From: JAANXG01 sp963731035
GTDB lineage: Bacteria > Pseudomonadota > Gammaproteobacteria > Arenicellales > JAANXG01
DNA length: 64,000 nucleotides
Reading direction: 5' to 3'
NCBI GenBank assembly: GCA_963731035.1
Contig: CAVSUY010000006.1
Coordinates: forward strand, 149,844-213,843
Under the pieces are notes generated by a model that was not told where the DNA came from, did no database searches, and saw only the letters and a program-made list of their open reading frames with translations. Position 1 is the first letter of the stretch. Every line of letters starts with the position of its first letter. Positions 53,321 to 62,158 of the stretch are shown here, in pieces. The position numbers and the translations under genes were made by a program.

Positions 53321-54619
53321 ATGACTATTGCTATTGCTTTGTCCGTGCTGATCGTGACTCTGCTGATTGGTGTGCCTGTTCCTTTCGCATTTCTCGGTTC
53401 AGCAACGTATCTCATATGGTCAGGTGGCTACGACCCGAGCTTTCTGCTGCCGTACGGTTTCAGCAGGATGAACAATGTAGTGATTCTCGCCATTCCCTTG
53501 TTCATCATAGCCGGTGGCCTCATCAACCGCGCCCATATAGGAGACCACCTGGTCAATCTGATCGAGTTGTTCGTGGGCAGAATCAAAGGGGGGCTTGGAG
53601 CAGTGACGGTTGTCGCCTGCGCGGTATTCGGGGCGATCACTGGGAGCTCGTCCGCGACATTGACCGCGATCGGCACGATTGTCTTCCCGCGGCTCGAGAA
53701 GGCGGGGTATCCGCTTGGGCATTCGGCGGCGCTGATGGCGAGCTCCGCCGTGCTGGGTATCCTGGTTCCGCCCAGCGCGCTGATGATTCTCTATGCGTGG
53801 GTCGGCGGCCAATCAGTGCTGGCGGCGTTTCTCGCATGCGTTGTCCCGGCGGTATTGCTGACGGTCCTGTTGTGCGCCGTCAACATGTGGCTACTTCGCT
53901 CCAATCGCAATCTCGTCGTCCCGGAAAAGCTCCCCCGGGGGGCTTTTGTCAAGGAGGTTTCCCGCAGGGGCTTCGTCGCCACTCCCGCGCTGGCCATGCC
54001 CTTCCTGATTCTCGGGAGCATCTACGGTGGCATCCTGACGCCAACGGAGGCTGCAGCACTGTCCGTCATCTATGCCGTTCCGGTGGGCTTCTTGATCTAT
54101 CGGAAACTCACCATAAAGGGGGCGGTGGAGGTGCTTCTGGAGGCGGCGGCGACCACCGGGATCATAATGGTAATGCTGTTCGCGGTCATGATGTTGAGCC
54201 GGCTATATATCATGGAAGACGTCCCAAGCCAGATCATGGCGGCATTGACCACGGTGTCAGACAACCCGGTGATTATTCTGATCATGATCAATCTGTTCAT
54301 GGTCATCATCGGCATGTTGATGGATGACGTGAGTGCCGTGCTGCTGGCAACGCCAACACTGCTGCCGCTGGTTGTGCAGCTTCATGTCGACCCGATTCAG
54401 TTCGCAGCCATCGTCGGCGTCAACCTCGGCATGGGCAATATAACGCCGCCGACGGCGCCCTTGCTGTACCTGTCCGGTCAGCTCAACGGCGCGCGCATCA
54501 ACCAGACGATGCACCCGACACTGTGCATGATCGGGTTTGCGTGGCTCCCCACGCTGGTGTTGACCACGTACGTCCCGGAGATTTCCCTGTGGCTGCCGCA
54601 TCTGGTGTTTGGCACTTGA
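53321..54619 (+). CDS. dctM: TRAP transporter large permease
   Basis: 432-residue DctM protein with about twelve hydrophobic segments, the ion-coupled transport subunit. FGAITGSSSATLTAIGTIVFP (about 106-126, in part), LMASSAVLGILVPPS and the late LGMGNITPPTAPLLY are diagnostic. GGTGGA precedes the ATG. The following soxB gene starts 22 bases after its stop, linking uptake to oxidation. Confidence 0.94.
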   Translation: MTIAIALSVLIVTLLIGVPVPFAFLGSATYLIWSGGYDPSFLLPYGFSRMNNVVILAIPLFIIAGGLINRAHIGDHLVNLIELFVGRIKGGLGAVTVVACAVFGAITGSSSATLTAIGTIVFPRLEKAGYPLGHSAALMASSAVLGILVPPSALMILYAWVGGQSVLAAFLACVVPAVLLTVLLCAVNMWLLRSNRNLVVPEKLPRGAFVKEVSRRGFVATPALAMPFLILGSIYGGILTPTEAAALSVIYAVPVGFLIYRKLTIKGAVEVLLEAAATTGIIMVMLFAVMMLSRLYIMEDVPSQIMAALTTVSDNPVIILIMINLFMVIIGMLMDDVSAVLLATPTLLPLVVQLHVDPIQFAAIVGVNLGMGNITPPTAPLLYLSGQLNGARINQTMHPTLCMIGFAWLPTLVLTTYVPEISLWLPHLVFGT

Positions 54620-54641
54620 TGACACGGTCGCGCGCGTAGCA

Positions 54642-55889
54642 ATGAAACGATATTCGGTCCTGTCCCTTCTATGGAATTCGGTGGATTACGGGAAACGCTG
54701 GCCAATGGCTTGGCGCAGTCCCGACCCCAAGAGCGGCTACGACATCGTCATTGTCGGTGGTGGAGGCCACGGCTTGGCGACAGCCTATTATCTGGCGCGG
54801 AACCACGGCTTGCGAGACATACTGGTTGTCGAGAAAGGCTGGCTGGGGGGGGGCAACACGGGAAGAAACACGACGAATGTCCGGTCCGACTACCTCCTTC
54901 CGGAGAGTGTCGACTTGTATGACCTCGCCCTTCGTCTATACGAGGACCTGGCCAGGGAGATCAATTTCAACATCATGCTGTCTCAGCGCGGCTGGCTAAC
55001 GCTTATTCACGATCAGCACGGAATGGAAAGCGCCCGCCACAAGGTGAACTCCCTGCGCTGCAACGGTGTGGACGGTGAGATCGTCGACCGCGAGACCGTG
55101 CGCCGCATGCTGCCGTTGATGAACATCGACAATCCGAGGTGCTCTGTTGTGGGAGGTTTCCTGCAACGCCGTGGCGGCACCATTCGCCACGACGCCGTTG
55201 CCTGGGGCTACGCGCGGGCGGCCGACGCGCTGGGTGTCGACATTGTGCAGGACTGCGAGGTTACGGGTTTCGAGCTTCGCGGCGACCGGGTGACCGCCGT
55301 CCGGACGACGCAAGGGCGCATCGCGGCGGAACGCGTGGGCGTGGCCGTAGCGGGGCATTCGTCGGTGGTCGCCCGTATGGCCGGATTTCGACTCCCAATA
55401 GTGAGTTGTTGTCTGCAGGCGATGGTGACACAGCCCGTCAAACCACTGCTTGACCACGTCGTACTGTCACCGGCCACCGGTGTCTACGCCAACCAGACTC
55501 AGAAGGGCGAGCTGGTGCTCGGCGGTGTGCTGGATCCGTACCAGTCGTATGCCCGGCGTGGAAACTTTCCGACCATCGATAAGGTAGTAACTGCGGCAGT
55601 GGAGATGTTCCCGCTGTTCGGCCAGTTGCGGCTCATGCGCCACTGGTCCGGAATCGTCGATATTACTCCCGATCGGTCCCCCATCCTGGGCAGAACCCCG
55701 ATCGAGAATCTGCACATCAGTTGCGGTTGGGGCACGGGCGGTTTCAAGGCAATTCCGGCCGGTGGTCATGTTCTGGCGCATTCCCTTGCCACCGGTGAGG
55801 TGCATCCGATCGCCGATAAGTTCGGACTCGACCGGTTTGTGCGCAACCGGACGGTGGACGAGGCTGCCGCCTCCGGCATCGCGCATTAG
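54642..55889 (+). CDS. soxB: sarcosine oxidase beta subunit
   Basis: 415-residue flavoprotein subunit of heterotetrameric sarcosine oxidase-type enzymes, which oxidatively demethylate N-methyl amino acids. KRYSVLSLLWNSVDYGKRW matches the family start, so 54642 is chosen over 54609. Rossmann motif YDIVIVGGGGHGLATAYY (about 32) and GGGNTGRNTTNVRSDY (about 68) are intact. RRGGTIRHDAVAWGYARA (about 163-180) contains the conserved histidine for covalent flavin. Substrate may differ from sarcosine. Confidence 0.92.
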   Translation: MKRYSVLSLLWNSVDYGKRWPMAWRSPDPKSGYDIVIVGGGGHGLATAYYLARNHGLRDILVVEKGWLGGGNTGRNTTNVRSDYLLPESVDLYDLALRLYEDLAREINFNIMLSQRGWLTLIHDQHGMESARHKVNSLRCNGVDGEIVDRETVRRMLPLMNIDNPRCSVVGGFLQRRGGTIRHDAVAWGYARAADALGVDIVQDCEVTGFELRGDRVTAVRTTQGRIAAERVGVAVAGHSSVVARMAGFRLPIVSCCLQAMVTQPVKPLLDHVVLSPATGVYANQTQKGELVLGGVLDPYQSYARRGNFPTIDKVVTAAVEMFPLFGQLRLMRHWSGIVDITPDRSPILGRTPIENLHISCGWGTGGFKAIPAGGHVLAHSLATGEVHPIADKFGLDRFVRNRTVDEAAASGIAH

Positions 55890-56056
55890 GGCGCAGAAGC
55901 GGAAAGCCCCCGAGATGATCGAACGACGGATAACAGAAGAATGCCGGCTGCAGGAATTTTTCGGAACGGTTGCACCGGGGTGGCCAAGAGAAGGGGACGC
56001 GCCGGATACGCTGGGGTATCGAATTTCTCGTTTGCGGGTCACTTAGGAGCAGGCAC

Positions 56057-56344
56057 TTGCTGGTAATTCGATGCCCATTCTGCCGGGAGCTGCGCTACGA
56101 GGAGGAATTGCGCTACGGGGGCGAGGCGAACGTAGTCAGACCCGCCAGGCCCGAGTCCGCCACCGACGCGTCCTGGACGGACTACTTGTACTTTCGCGCG
56201 AATCCCTGCGGCGAGTTGCGCGAGCGCTGGTGCTGTGCCGCCGGCTGTGGGCAATGGTTCGAGGTCGTTCGCGACACCGTTTCGCACCGGGTCATTGAGG
56301 TCGTGCCCCCCGGTTTGTCTTACTCCCCCGACGGTAAGGAATGA
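56057..56344 (+). CDS. soxD: sarcosine oxidase delta subunit
   Basis: 95-residue zinc-binding subunit. IRCPFCRELRYEEELRYGGE at the start and CCAAGCGQWFEVVRDT give the metal-binding cysteines. AGGAGC (56045-56050) places the start at TTG 56057; the open frame upstream lacks family similarity. A gap of about 165 bases after soxB is longer than usual in sox operons, but no gene is seen in it. Confidence 0.9.
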   Translation: MLVIRCPFCRELRYEEELRYGGEANVVRPARPESATDASWTDYLYFRANPCGELRERWCCAAGCGQWFEVVRDTVSHRVIEVVPPGLSYSPDGKE

Positions 56345-56348
56345 GGTT

Positions 56349-59297
56349 TTGGGATCACCCGGAGGATACAGGCTGCACGGGGGCCGTGGTGACGATCACG
56401 CACGCCGGCTCACGTTCACGTTCAACGGCCGAACCCTGGAGGGGCGGGCGGGGGACACGCTGGCTGCGGCGCTGATTGCGAGCGGCGTACGTGTGATCGG
56501 GCGCAGTCTCAAGTACCACCGGCCGAGAGGATTCTTCGGTACAGGCACCGAGGATCCCAATGCCATCGTGTCGGTCCGCGACGGCTACGGATACGACCCG
56601 GCGGTTTGCGCCGGGACGGTCCAGTTGGTGGAAGGTCTCGATGTGCGGACCGTAACCGGCTGGCCATCGACTGGATTCGACGTTGGCGCCGTCGCGAGTC
56701 TCTCGTCCCGCCTTCTCGGCGCCGGCTTCTATTACAAGACCTTTATGTGGCCCGGCTGGCACTGGTTCGAGCCGCTGATCAGGCGCGCCACGGGTTTCGG
56801 GACGCCCCGCCGCCACCCGAATCGAAGGACCTGGACACAGTATCACGACTCCTGTGACGTATTGATCGTCGGCGGCGGCCCAGCGGGTCTCGCGGCCGCG
56901 CGGGCGCTGGCCGGGACCGGGATGCGGATTGTGCTCGCCGATGATCAGCGGCGACTCGGGGGCTCGCTGGGGTGGGAAGACGTGCTTATCGACGGGATGC
57001 GCGGCAGGGACTGGGCAGACAGCGAATGCTCCATGCTCCGGCGCAACGACACGGTCACGATTCTCCCCTCCACCACGGTTGCCGCCGCGTATGACCAGAA
57101 CTTCTTTGCCCTAGTTCAGTCGTTCCAAGACGACGAGGGGGTCTCGGGACAGCGCCTGTGGAGGCTTCGAGCACGTCATGTGGTATTGGCCACCGGCCTC
57201 ATCGACCGGCCGCTGGTATTTCAGAACAACGATCGGCCCGGCGTCATGCTGTCGGGCGCCGTGCGGCGGCTTGTTGGCGAGTACGCGGTGGCGCCGGCGG
57301 CGCGGGTGGCGGTGTATACCAACAACGACAGCGGATATGGGACCGCCCTCGCGGCCGCGCGGGCGGGTATCGAAGTGGCGGCCGTCGTCGATACACGACG
57401 GCGTTCCGAGGTGACCCTGGCCGATGAGACCGAAAGCATGGGGATCATCTGTCATTTTGAATCCGGGGTTGTCAATACGCGCGGCTACAAGGGGCTGCAA
57501 AGCATCACGGTGGCCGGTCGGGACGGCAGGATGCGCCGGGAGACGTGTTCCGCCTTGGCGGTTACCGGCGGCTGGACGCCGCTCATACATCTCGCCGCTC
57601 ATCGTGGAGCCTACCCGTCCTACGACCACCGGCGGAGCATGTTCCTGTGCCGGGAAGCGCCCGACTCGTGGCATATCGTCGGCGGCGCCGCCGGTTCACT
57701 CACCCTCAAGACGGCCATTTCCCAAGGACTGCGGGCGGCGGAGGCGATATCCAAAGCGGAGCGACACGAGGTCGCGGCGGGACCCATTCTCCGCTTGGAG
57801 GCCCTCGATTGGGGGTCCGTGAAGCCGGTGTGGGGAACTCCCGGTGGACGGAGTCACAAGAAATGGGTCGACCTGCACAACGATGTGAAGATGTCGGATA
57901 TCGAGACCTCAGCGCGCGAGAACTATGTCTCCGTCGAGCACCTGAAGCGCTATACCACGCTGGGTATGGGAATCGACCAGGGAAAGACCTCAAACGTGAA
58001 TGGTCTGGGGATACTGGCCAGCGTGACGGGGCGGAGTATCGACTCGGTGGGAACGACGACGTTCCGTCCCATGTATATACCGGTGTCGATGCAGGCAATC
58101 GCGGGGCGCCGTCAGCGGGAGCTGTATCGGCCACGGCGCTACATGCCCGCTCACGAGATCCATCGCGCCGCAGACGCGGTTTTCAACGACTTTGGTTGGG
58201 ATCGTCCGGACTGGTATCGAATCAACGGGCGGGATCGCGAGTCGGCGGTCGCGGTTGAGATGGCAGCCGTGCGCCATGCCGCCGGCGTCTTCGATGCCTC
58301 CCCGCTCGGCAAGATAGAAGTGACGGGGCCCGACGCCGGAGCGTTTTTGAATCGGTTCTACGTCTCCAATTTGTCGACCCTCAAACCCGGCCGGGTGAGG
58401 TATTCGGTGATGCTGAGGGATGACGGTGTGGTATTCGACGACGGTGTCGTCACCTGCGTCGCCGACAATCACTACATTGCGAGTCCGACGTCAGGCCAGG
58501 CGGAGGCGGTAGTCGCATGGTTCGAGCGATGGCGCCAGATCGAATGGCCATGGATGCGAGTAGCGATCTCGCCTGTGACGTCGAGTTGGGCGGCGATCGC
58601 GATCGCCGGGCCCTCGGCGCGTGAGCTGCTGGCCAGGCTCGAGCCGGATATCGACGTGTCCGCGGAGGCGTTTCGCCACATGCATTTTCGCGAAGGCCAT
58701 GTGGCGGATGTGCCGGCCCGCGTGGCAAGGGTGAGTTTCACTGGCGAGGTTCAGTTTGAAATCGCCGTTCCGGCCCGATGGGGCGAATCGTTGTTGAAGC
58801 GGGTCATCGACTGGGGCACCGATCTCGGCGTACGCCACGTCGGCATGGAAGCCTGGCTCCGTCTGCGCCTGGAGAAAGGATATATTCATCTTGGGGCCGA
58901 TACCAACGGGCGAACCACGCCCGACGATATCGGCATGGGGAGCATTGCTCGAAAGAAGCGCTCCGACTTCATCGGAAAAAGGTCCCTTTCCCTGGCATTC
59001 AATCGCAGTCCTCACCGGGAGACGCTCGTTGGTTTGCGGGCGCTCGATGGAGCCCTCGAAGTCGGCGGGCGGGTCCTCTCACCGGGCTCGAGGAGCATTC
59101 CCTGCGGGTCCACCGGGTACGTTACGTCGGCGTGCTACAGCCCATCGCTCCGTCAATCCATCGCGCTGGCGCTCGTGGAAGGGGGCGACGCGCGGAACGA
59201 GGAAACCGTTCGCGTTTATTGCTCCGGAAAGATCGTCAGCGCGCAGATCTGCGCGCCCTGTTTCTACGACCCTGAAAACCAGAGGCTCAATGCATGA
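56349..59297 (+). CDS. soxA: sarcosine oxidase alpha subunit
   Basis: 982 residues. The N-terminal ferredoxin-like domain (LTFTFNGRTLEGRAGDTLAA, then GRSLKYHRPRGFFGTGTEDP) is followed by a dinucleotide-binding domain (VLIVGGGPAGLAAARAL, about 170) and, from about 600, a GcvT-like folate-binding domain (ASPLGKIEVTGPDAGAFLNR). It passes the methyl-derived carbon to tetrahydrofolate. TTG at 56349 with AAGGA upstream is the likely start, four bases after the soxD stop; the frame is open upstream through soxD. Confidence 0.93.
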   Translation: MGSPGGYRLHGGRGDDHARRLTFTFNGRTLEGRAGDTLAAALIASGVRVIGRSLKYHRPRGFFGTGTEDPNAIVSVRDGYGYDPAVCAGTVQLVEGLDVRTVTGWPSTGFDVGAVASLSSRLLGAGFYYKTFMWPGWHWFEPLIRRATGFGTPRRHPNRRTWTQYHDSCDVLIVGGGPAGLAAARALAGTGMRIVLADDQRRLGGSLGWEDVLIDGMRGRDWADSECSMLRRNDTVTILPSTTVAAAYDQNFFALVQSFQDDEGVSGQRLWRLRARHVVLATGLIDRPLVFQNNDRPGVMLSGAVRRLVGEYAVAPAARVAVYTNNDSGYGTALAAARAGIEVAAVVDTRRRSEVTLADETESMGIICHFESGVVNTRGYKGLQSITVAGRDGRMRRETCSALAVTGGWTPLIHLAAHRGAYPSYDHRRSMFLCREAPDSWHIVGGAAGSLTLKTAISQGLRAAEAISKAERHEVAAGPILRLEALDWGSVKPVWGTPGGRSHKKWVDLHNDVKMSDIETSARENYVSVEHLKRYTTLGMGIDQGKTSNVNGLGILASVTGRSIDSVGTTTFRPMYIPVSMQAIAGRRQRELYRPRRYMPAHEIHRAADAVFNDFGWDRPDWYRINGRDRESAVAVEMAAVRHAAGVFDASPLGKIEVTGPDAGAFLNRFYVSNLSTLKPGRVRYSVMLRDDGVVFDDGVVTCVADNHYIASPTSGQAEAVVAWFERWRQIEWPWMRVAISPVTSSWAAIAIAGPSARELLARLEPDIDVSAEAFRHMHFREGHVADVPARVARVSFTGEVQFEIAVPARWGESLLKRVIDWGTDLGVRHVGMEAWLRLRLEKGYIHLGADTNGRTTPDDIGMGSIARKKRSDFIGKRSLSLAFNRSPHRETLVGLRALDGALEVGGRVLSPGSRSIPCGSTGYVTSACYSPSLRQSIALALVEGGDARNEETVRVYCSGKIVSAQICAPCFYDPENQRLNA

Positions 59298-59893
59298 TCC
59301 TTTCACCTATTTCCGCTTTGGGCGAACCGTTCGGAAACGCCGCGCCCGTCACCGGCGTCGACCTGGATGGAGTGAGCGTGCGTGAACGCGCCGACTTCGG
59401 CTGCATTCTCTGCTCCGCGGCTGTGGATCCCGCGACGGTGTCGGGCCGGTTGTCGGGGATCATATCCCTTGAGTGGCCCCGGTGCGCCGGTGCGTTTGCA
59501 AGCGACAGCCGATGTACTGCGATTTGGTTGTCGCCCCGCGCCTGGCTGATCCAGTGCCGCCTGGAAGACGAATGGCCACTGGTACGGGAGATCGAAGCTC
59601 GTTTCTCCGACAAGACGGTTCACGCTTGCCTTTTCACTGACTATCTGGGTTGGCTGGAATTGGCAGGGCCGTCCGTCCCGCACGTGTGCGCGCAGGCGGG
59701 GTTCATATCACTGGAAAGCGGCGGCCTTCCGGTCGGGCACGCCAAGCGCACTCTTTTCGCTGATATTCCGGCCGTGGTTGTGCACCGCTCGAGCCACGAC
59801 GGCCTGGTCGGCGTCGAGCGCAGCCGCTTGCGATACCTCGTTGACTGGCTTGCAAGCATCAGCGCCTCCGATGTGGAGAAGAGAAATCCATGA
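59294..59893 (+). CDS. soxG: sarcosine oxidase gamma subunit
   Basis: 199-residue GcvT-related accessory subunit, the least conserved of the four. Supporting features are IWLSPRAWLIQC (about 76-87), LFTDYLGWLELAGP and HRSSHDGLVGVERSRLRYLVDWL-like C-terminal helix. The start overlaps the soxA stop as ATGA and the stop overlaps kbl as ATGA, so soxBDAG and kbl are tightly coupled. Confidence 0.85.
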   Translation: MILSPISALGEPFGNAAPVTGVDLDGVSVRERADFGCILCSAAVDPATVSGRLSGIISLEWPRCAGAFASDSRCTAIWLSPRAWLIQCRLEDEWPLVREIEARFSDKTVHACLFTDYLGWLELAGPSVPHVCAQAGFISLESGGLPVGHAKRTLFADIPAVVVHRSSHDGLVGVERSRLRYLVDWLASISASDVEKRNP

Positions 59894-61095
59894 CCGACCG
59901 ATTCGTCGAGCACTTGGGCCGCGAGCTCGAGGCCATAAGAGCGGCCGGTTTGTACAAGCCTGAACGCGTCATCTCCTCCAGACAATCAAGCTGTGTCAAG
60001 GTACGCCCTGACCGACGTGTGCTGAACCTTTGCGCCAACAACTATCTCGGTTTCGCCGGCACGGATGATCTCGTCCGGGCCGCCGAGCAGGCACTTGAAC
60101 TCCACGGCTACGGCATGGCATCGGTACGTTTCATCTGCGGAACCCAGGATGTGCACAAGCAACTGGAGTCGCGGATCGCAAAATTCCTGGAGACCGAGGA
60201 CGCCATTCTCTATTCCTCCTGCTTTGATGCCAACACGGGGCTGTTCGAAACACTGCTGACCGATTCCGACGCGATCATTTCGGATGCTCTCAACCACGCA
60301 TCGATCATCGACGGAATCCGACTGTGCAAGGCGAGGCGGCTGCGCTACGCCAACAATGACATGGCGGACCTGGAATCGAAGTTGCTACAGGCTGCGGACT
60401 GCCGTTTCCGATTGATCGCTACCGACGGCGTGTTCTCCATGGACGGAACCATCGCGAATCTCCCGTCAATCTGCGATCTCGCCGAACGATACGACGCCCT
60501 GGTCATGGTTGACGACAGTCATGCGGTCGGCGTGTTGGGCGAGGGCGGTCGCGGCACCTCGGAATATCTGGGGGTATCGGAACGCGTGGACATCGTTACC
60601 GGCACGCTCGGCAAGGCGCTGGGGGGCGCGTCAGGGGGATATACGGCGTCGAAACAAGCCATCGTTGACCTGCTGCGGCAGCGCTCGCGTCCGTATCTGT
60701 TCTCCAACTCATTGGCGCCGGCAATCGCCGCGACCACGCTGACGGTCCTGGATCGGCTCGCCGACGGCGGAGAGTTGCGGACGCGCCTGCACGACAACAC
60801 CCGCTATTTTCGCAGGGAATTGTGCACTTTGGGGTTCGATGTCGTGGCCGGCGATCATCCGATCGTGCCCATCATGCTCGGCGATGCCGAGCTGGCTCGT
60901 GCCATGGCGGATGAGTTGCTGGAGCACGGAGTGTATGTGATCGGATTCTCCTTCCCCGTCGTACCGCGGGGCCAGGCCCGCATTCGCACACAGATGTCCG
61001 CGGCCCACAGCAGGGAGGATCTGGATATGGCGCTTAAGGCGTTCGCCAGCGTCGGGTGGAAGCTCGGCGTGGTGAGCACGACTCCCCGGAGGTGA
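59890..61095 (+). CDS. kbl: glycine C-acetyltransferase (2-amino-3-ketobutyrate CoA ligase)
   Basis: 401-residue PLP enzyme that cleaves 2-amino-3-oxobutyrate with CoA to glycine and acetyl-CoA. CANNYLGFAGTDDLVRAAEQ, DDSHAVGVLGEGGRGTSEY and the PLP lysine in TGTLGKALGGASGGYTAS (about residue 243) are characteristic. The N-terminal YKPERVISSRQ is the Kbl type. It overlaps soxG by four bases and lies four bases before tdh, the usual partner. Confidence 0.95.
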   Translation: MTDRFVEHLGRELEAIRAAGLYKPERVISSRQSSCVKVRPDRRVLNLCANNYLGFAGTDDLVRAAEQALELHGYGMASVRFICGTQDVHKQLESRIAKFLETEDAILYSSCFDANTGLFETLLTDSDAIISDALNHASIIDGIRLCKARRLRYANNDMADLESKLLQAADCRFRLIATDGVFSMDGTIANLPSICDLAERYDALVMVDDSHAVGVLGEGGRGTSEYLGVSERVDIVTGTLGKALGGASGGYTASKQAIVDLLRQRSRPYLFSNSLAPAIAATTLTVLDRLADGGELRTRLHDNTRYFRRELCTLGFDVVAGDHPIVPIMLGDAELARAMADELLEHGVYVIGFSFPVVPRGQARIRTQMSAAHSREDLDMALKAFASVGWKLGVVSTTPRR

Positions 61096-61099
61096 AGAC

Positions 61100-62158
61100 A
61101 TGAACGATACGATGAAGGCCCTGGTGAAGAATGAGCGCGCCGAAGGCCTATGGATGTGTGAGGTTGAAAGGCCGGTGCCCGGACCGTGCGACGTGCTGAT
61201 CCGCATCCACAAGACTGCGATCTGCGGGACCGACGTGCATATCTACAACTGGGACGAGTGGTCACGGAAGACCATTCCGGTACCGATGACAATCGGGCAC
61301 GAGTTCTCCGGGGAAATCGCGGCTGTCGGAGAGGACGTGGTCGGCTTTTCGCCGGGCGAACGGGTCTCGGGCGAGGGCCACGTCGTATGCGGGCAATGCC
61401 GAAACTGCCGTGCCGGCCGCCAGCACCTGTGTGGCAGGACTCGTGGCATCGGCGTCAATCGCGCCGGAGCATTCGCGGAGTACCTCGCGATCCCCGTCCA
61501 CAACGTGTTCAAGCTGCCCGCCGATGTCTCCGACGAGACCGGCGCCCTGCTTGACCCACTGGGTAATGCGGTTCATACCGCGCTTTCATTCGACCTCGTC
61601 GGAGAGGACGTGCTGATCACGGGGGCGGGACCGATAGGAATCATGGCCGGAGCGGTCGCCGCCAAGGCGGGTGCGCGCCACGTGGTGATTACCGACGTCA
61701 ACCCGTATCGCCTCGAGCTAGCCGCGAAGATGGGGGTGGAGAGATGTGTCAATGTCTCGACGGAAAACCTCGAGTCGGTCATGGCCGAGCTGGGAATGCT
61801 GGAGGGGTTCGACGTTGGAATGGAGATGTCCGGACATCCGACCGCTTTTCGGGACATGCTGGGAGCCATGATCCCTGGAGGCAGGGTGGCCGTGCTCGGC
61901 ATTCCACCGGGAGACGTCTCGATGGATCTGAATACGATCGTGTTCAAGGGGCTGACACTCAAGGGCGTCTACGGCAGAGAAATGTTCGAGACCTGGTACA
62001 AGATGGTCGCTCTCTTGCAGAACGGCCTCGATGTCTCCGGCATGGTGACCCATCGATTCGACGCACAGGAGTTTCGCGAGGGCTTCGAGACGATGCGATC
62101 CGGACGGTCCGGCAAAGTGACCCTCGACTGGACGACCCTCCGGAAGGAACGTGTATGA
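61100..62158 (+). CDS. tdh: L-threonine 3-dehydrogenase
   Basis: 352-residue zinc alcohol dehydrogenase-type enzyme that oxidises L-threonine to 2-amino-3-oxobutyrate with NAD. Catalytic zinc ligands are in TAICGTDVHIYNWDEW and GHEFSGEI, and structural zinc cysteines in VCGQCRNCRAGRQHLCGRT. The NAD motif is ITGAGPIGIMAGAVA (about 171). GGAGGTGAAG spans the kbl end and serves as ribosome site. Its stop overlaps the aspartate kinase start as ATGA. Confidence 0.95.
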   Translation: MNDTMKALVKNERAEGLWMCEVERPVPGPCDVLIRIHKTAICGTDVHIYNWDEWSRKTIPVPMTIGHEFSGEIAAVGEDVVGFSPGERVSGEGHVVCGQCRNCRAGRQHLCGRTRGIGVNRAGAFAEYLAIPVHNVFKLPADVSDETGALLDPLGNAVHTALSFDLVGEDVLITGAGPIGIMAGAVAAKAGARHVVITDVNPYRLELAAKMGVERCVNVSTENLESVMAELGMLEGFDVGMEMSGHPTAFRDMLGAMIPGGRVAVLGIPPGDVSMDLNTIVFKGLTLKGVYGREMFETWYKMVALLQNGLDVSGMVTHRFDAQEFREGFETMRSGRSGKVTLDWTTLRKERV